DNA of 64,000 bases. Source: Sphingomonas faeni (GTDB taxonomy: Bacteria; Pseudomonadota; Alphaproteobacteria; Sphingomonadales; Sphingomonadaceae). This document shows, one piece after another, positions 60,700-64,000 of the stretch (position 1 is the stretch's first letter; every line of letters begins with the position of its first letter). The position numbers and the translations under genes are program-made. The notes under the pieces were generated by a model. The model was not told the DNA's origin. It ran no database searches and saw only the letters and a program-made list of their open reading frames with translations. Location: contig NZ_QAYE01000004.1 in the NCBI RefSeq assembly GCF_003053745.1, forward strand, positions 186,001-250,000, written 5' to 3'.

Positions 60700-62412
60700 A
60701 TGGCCTTCACTCCAGCAACCACCGAACAGCGTTTCGTGCTCGACCATGTCGTGCGGATCGGCGAGATCGCCGCGACCGAACGCTATGCCGCCGCCAGCGA
60801 CGACGTCGTCGACGCGGTCCTCGAAGGCGTCGGCCAGTTGGCGTCGGGCGAATGGGCGCCGCTCAACCGCACCGGCGACACCGTCGGCGCAAAATGGACT
60901 CCGGACGGCGTCGTCATGCCCGACGGCTTCGCGCAGGCGTACAAGGATTATGTCGAGGGCGGCTGGGGCGGAATCGGCGTCGAGGAAGAATGGGGCGGCC
61001 AGGGCCTTCCGTTCGCGATCCAGACCGCGGTGCTCGACACATTGGGCTCGGCCAACATGGGTTTCGCGCTGTGCCCGACGCTGACCGTCGGCGCGATCGA
61101 GGCGCTCCAGCATCACGGCAGCCCCGAGCAGCAGGCGCTGTACCTCCCCCATCTCGCGACCGGCGAGTGGACCGGTACGATGAACCTTACCGAGCCGCAG
61201 GCGGGCTCCGACGTCGGCGCGTTGCGCGCGACCGCGACGCCGCTCGGTGACGGCAAGTGGTCGATCAAGGGCACCAAGATCTACATCTCGTTCGGCGATC
61301 ACGACATGGCGCCGAACATCGTTCACCTCGTCCTCGCGCGGACGCCGGGCGCACCGGCAGGCACGAAGGGCATCTCGCTGTTCCTCGTCCCCAAGTTTCG
61401 CCTTCAGGAAGACGGCACGCCGGGCGACTTCAACGACGTCCGCGTCGTCTCGATCGAGCACAAGATGGGCCTCCACGCCTCGCCCACCTGCGTGCTGAGC
61501 TTCGGCGACAACGACGACTGCATCGGCGAGCTGATCGGCGCGGAACTCGGCGGCATCCGCGCCATGTTCACGATGATGAACAACGCGCGGTTGAACGTCG
61601 GCCTCCAGGGCGTTCAGGTCGCCGAGGGCGCGACGCAGGGCGCGGTCGCCTATGCGCTCGACCGCGTGCAGTCCGCCCGCGCCGGCTCGCCGAACAAGGA
61701 CTCGGTCAAGATCGTCGAGCATCCCGACGTCCGCCGCATGCTGATGCGGATGAAGGCGCAGACGCAGGCGGCGCGCGCGCTCGTCTACTACGCGGCCGGG
61801 CAGGTCGACCGCGCCAATCTCGGCGACCACGCCGCGCGCAACCGGCTCGAGCTCGTCACGCCGCTCGCCAAGGCGCACGGCACCGATCTCGGCAACGAAG
61901 TCGCCTCGCTCGGTATCCAGGTCCACGGCGGCATGGGCTATGTCGAGGAAACCGGCGCCGCGCAGTATTTCCGCGATGCCCGCATCACGCCGATCTACGA
62001 GGGCACCAACGGCATCCAGGCGGCGGACCTCGTCGGGCGGAAACTCGGCCTCGACAATGGCGGCGCGTTCGCCACGCTGATCGCCGACATCCGTGCGGAA
62101 GCGAAGGACGATCGGCTCTTGGCACTGGTCGACGCGTGCGAAGCGATCGGGCGTAAGCTCGCCACCGCGGACGCCGACGACAAGCTGGCGGCGAGCTACC
62201 CCTTCCTCACCATGTTGTCGGTCGCGACCTGTGGCTGGTTGATGGAGCGGCAGGGCGGGGTCGCCGGCAGCGACGACTTCGGCCGGATGAAGACCGCGGC
62301 GGTGCGTTTCTACCTCGACCAGATCGTCCCCGAGGCGATGGGGTTGAATGCGGCCGCGAACGCCAGCGCAGCGGTGCTCTACTCGATCGAAGCGGACCTG
62401 TTCGCGGCCTGA
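60700..62412 (+). CDS. Acyl-CoA dehydrogenase (DmdC-like long form)
   Basis: 570 aa flavoprotein. It has MNLTEPQAGSDVGAL, KGTKIYISFGDHDMAPNI and the C-terminal HGGMGYVEETGAAQYFRDARI plus PIYEGTNGIQAADLVGRKL. A further 130-residue helical extension distinguishes the group that includes 3-methylmercaptopropionyl-CoA dehydrogenase. It oxidises an acyl-CoA; the chain type is not known. ATG 60700 is the clear start. The gap after it holds four repeats. Confidence 0.9.
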   Translation: MAFTPATTEQRFVLDHVVRIGEIAATERYAAASDDVVDAVLEGVGQLASGEWAPLNRTGDTVGAKWTPDGVVMPDGFAQAYKDYVEGGWGGIGVEEEWGGQGLPFAIQTAVLDTLGSANMGFALCPTLTVGAIEALQHHGSPEQQALYLPHLATGEWTGTMNLTEPQAGSDVGALRATATPLGDGKWSIKGTKIYISFGDHDMAPNIVHLVLARTPGAPAGTKGISLFLVPKFRLQEDGTPGDFNDVRVVSIEHKMGLHASPTCVLSFGDNDDCIGELIGAELGGIRAMFTMMNNARLNVGLQGVQVAEGATQGAVAYALDRVQSARAGSPNKDSVKIVEHPDVRRMLMRMKAQTQAARALVYYAAGQVDRANLGDHAARNRLELVTPLAKAHGTDLGNEVASLGIQVHGGMGYVEETGAAQYFRDARITPIYEGTNGIQAADLVGRKLGLDNGGAFATLIADIRAEAKDDRLLALVDACEAIGRKLATADADDKLAASYPFLTMLSVATCGWLMERQGGVAGSDDFGRMKTAAVRFYLDQIVPEAMGLNAAANASAAVLYSIEADLFAA

Positions 62413-62435
62413 TCGAACGCGACATCGTCGTTCGC

Positions 62436-62540
62436 CCCTCCCCGGCGGAGGCCGGGGTCCAATTGGGGGACGGCCGTGATCCGCGCGGTGCTCGGTTACT
62501 TCCGACGTTCCAATTGGGCCCCGGCCTCCGCCGGGGAGGT
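62436..62540. repeat. Inverted repeat, family D copy 3
   Basis: CCCCTCCCCGGCGGAGGCCGG and CCGGCCTCCGCCGGGGAGG arms; closest relative of the copy inside sua5 (59931-60033). First of four repeats in the 639-bp gap 62413-63051, which has no gene. Confidence 0.93.
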
Positions 62541-62592
62541 AGCTAGTGGGAAGGCGGTACAGGCTGTCGCGGAGTGGCACCCAGGCCGCCTC

Positions 62593-62719
62593 GATCCTCC
62601 CCCGCAAGGGGGAGGTGGCACCGAAGGTGACGGAGGGGGAGGACACGCAACGGCGGTAAACCCTTACCGCCCCCTCCGTCCGGCAAGCGCCAGCCGCCTC
62701 CCCCTTGCGGGGGAGGATC
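62593..62719. repeat. 125-bp nested palindrome, family A copy 5
   Basis: GATCCTCCCCCGCAAGGGGG to the complementary end GGGGGAGGATC; same nested hairpins as the other four copies. Confidence 0.95.
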
Positions 62720-62757
62720 GCGAGGGACGCTACTGGTCGTGACAGCGCCAAACCACG

Positions 62758-62854
62758 CCGTCATGCAGGGCTCGTTCCGGCATCCACCGTTCCACAGATC
62801 CGGGGGAAATGAGAACGCGGAACGGTGGTCCCCGGAACAAGCCCGGGGCGACGG
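62758..62854. repeat. Inverted repeat, family F copy 2
   Basis: Related to 31817-31917: GTCATGCAGGGCTCGTTCCG, CATCCACCGTTCC and the facing GGAACGGTGGTCCCCGGAAC and GCCCGGGGCGACGG. Confidence 0.85.
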
Positions 62855-62880
62855 AGCGAGCAGGGGTGGCACCCCATATC

Positions 62881-62951
62881 CCGTTCGCCCTGAGCGTAGT
62901 CGAAGGGTATGCCCAACGCGCAGCTGCTTCGACTTCGCTCGGCACGAACGG
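62881..62951. repeat. Inverted repeat, family G copy 2
   Basis: CCGTTCGCCCTGAGCGTAGT and TTCGACTTCGCTCGGCACGA arms; related to 38862-38931. Confidence 0.9.
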
Positions 62952-63051
62952 GGGAGGGGGGCTGCACCACATGCAACATCCGGTGCCCAGCACTCGACGT
63001 CCCTGCGCAACGAACGGTAAGGGAGGGCGGAAATCTCTGAAAGCCTGACCG

Positions 63052-63867
63052 ATGTTCGACCTCGAAGCCTATCTCCTCCGTGTCGCCATGCCCGCGCGGC
63101 CCACGCTCGACTCGATCGGCCTCGGCCGCCTGCAACACGCGCACCGTCTTTCGATCCCGTTCGAGGATCTCGACGTCGTCCTCGGCCGCGGCATCGCGAT
63201 CGACAGCACATCGGTCTTCGCCAAGCTCGTCACCGCACGGCGCGGCGGCTATTGCTTCGAGCACAACCGGCTGTTCCTGGATGCGCTCAAAGAACTCGGT
63301 TTCACCGCACGCCCGTTGCTGGCCCGCGTCTGGATCGCCGCCACCGACGTACCGCCGCTCACGCACACCTTCGCGCTGGTGACGATCGATGGCCAGGACT
63401 GGATCGCCGACACCGGCTTCGGCGGCAGCTACACGCCCGTCCTCCCGCTCGCCGACGGCGCCGAGGCGACCGCTCCCGATGGCGCCCGCTTCCGGCTGGA
63501 AGCGACCGAACAAGGCTGGATGCTGCTCCGCGACGGCGATCCGATGACCACCGATGGTCGCGGCGAAACGGGAGGATTCCAGCCGCAATACAGCTTCACG
63601 CTCGCGCAAGTGTTCGATGCGGACTTGGCAATGTCTAACCACTGGACCTCGACCGCGCCGTCCAGTCGATTCACCCACACCCCGATCGCCAGCATCGTCC
63701 TCCCGAACGGCTTCGCGTCGCTGATCGGCCGCAACTACCGCCGGCGCTCGGGCACCGACACGACGGTCGGCGAGATCACGGACCCGCGCGTGTATCGCAT
63801 CCGCATGAGCCTGTTGTTCGGGATCGACCTGAGCGTCGAGGACGTCGCGGCGCTGGGGTTATTCTGA
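63052..63867 (+). CDS. Arylamine N-acetyltransferase
   Basis: 271 aa. The catalytic triad is C68 (RGGYCFEHN), H105 (LTHTFALV) and D120 (WIADTGFGG), as in the NAT family; the N-terminus IGLGRLQHAHRLSIPFEDLD is also typical. It transfers acetyl from acetyl-CoA to arylamines or hydrazines; the natural substrate is unknown. ATG 63052 is the start, right after the repeat-filled gap. Confidence 0.93.
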   Translation: MFDLEAYLLRVAMPARPTLDSIGLGRLQHAHRLSIPFEDLDVVLGRGIAIDSTSVFAKLVTARRGGYCFEHNRLFLDALKELGFTARPLLARVWIAATDVPPLTHTFALVTIDGQDWIADTGFGGSYTPVLPLADGAEATAPDGARFRLEATEQGWMLLRDGDPMTTDGRGETGGFQPQYSFTLAQVFDADLAMSNHWTSTAPSSRFTHTPIASIVLPNGFASLIGRNYRRRSGTDTTVGEITDPRVYRIRMSLLFGIDLSVEDVAALGLF

Positions 63868-63881
63868 AGCAGCACCCCGCT

Positions 63882-64000
63882 TCCGTTCGTGCTGAGTAGC
63901 GACCGAGTAGCTGCGTCAGCAACGTATCGAGGGCGCGTATCGAAGCATGGGTTCCCCGCGCCAACCTGTCCTTCGATACGTCCTCTCGATACGCTCCGTT
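63882..64000. repeat. Inverted repeat, family G-like, running to the window edge
   Basis: CCGTTCGTGCTGAGTAGCGA begins as in family G and faces TTCGATACGTCCTCTCGATA and CGCTCCGTT-type sequence at the end, with internal CGTATCGA motifs. It may continue past the right edge. No gene is seen. Confidence 0.7.

Overview
The window is one continuous, gene-dense stretch of a GC-rich alphaproteobacterial chromosome. Gene content and order point to a yellow-pigmented sphingomonad (Sphingomonas or a close relative). The evidence is a crtY-crtI-crtB carotenoid set, many secreted proteins of alphaproteobacterial families (DUF2141, DUF1491, DUF3576, DUF6489), the ptsN-hpf, parAB and ftsK-lolA-xth arrangements, and an origin region organised as in Caulobacter. 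No prophage, insertion sequence or CRISPR array was seen.

Layout. (1) 1-6.6 kb: cell-envelope and accessory genes: two ferritin-like exported proteins, a MipA/OmpV barrel, a DUF2141 protein, a Tat-exported GH127 glycosidase and a GNAT acetyltransferase. (2) 6.6-12 kb: carotenoid genes crtY-crtI, a LOG-family gene, then crtB, separated by dispersed palindromic repeats and two short tandem repeats. (3) 12-21 kb: an Atm1-type ABC exporter, a Panacea-domain gene paired with a small membrane protein (a toxin-antitoxin candidate), a degenerate retropepsin-like exported protein, a recQ operon, an AsmA protein and a cell-wall hydrolase. (4) 21.5-27.4 kb, minus strand: DUF1491, thioesterase, ptsN, hpf, dnaQ, coaE, aroE, maf, ppsR. 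(5) 27.4-27.74 kb: the predicted chromosomal origin, with DnaA boxes and clustered GANTC sites. (6) 27.7-38.9 kb, mostly plus strand: hemE, hemJ, rho, a structured RNA and terC, then mnmE-mnmG-rsmG-parA-parB, with three parS-type sites across 25-37 kb. (7) 39-64 kb: holA-lptE-leuS, thiamine, riboflavin and folate genes, xth, lolA, OprB porin, ftsK, ubiH-like, a family 5 uracil-DNA glycosylase, tRNA-Lys, galE, msrA, sua5, an acyl-CoA dehydrogenase and arylamine N-acetyltransferase.

How it fits together. Genes left of 27.4 kb (dnaQ to ppsR) and right of 27.7 kb (hemE to parB) read away from the origin, so the strand switch, DnaA boxes, ppsR/hemE neighbours and nearby parS/parAB all support an oriC-proximal location. 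Many operons are translationally coupled through four-base overlaps, some with unusual CTG or TTG starts.

The least ordinary features are: two palindromic repeats carried in frame inside essential proteins (LeuRS and the Sua5-type tRNA-modification enzyme); a compact structured RNA ending in a terminator just before terC; the Panacea/membrane-protein pair; and a hemE gene that seems to begin at CTG beside the origin. At least seven families of dispersed inverted repeats fill most of the longer intergenic gaps.
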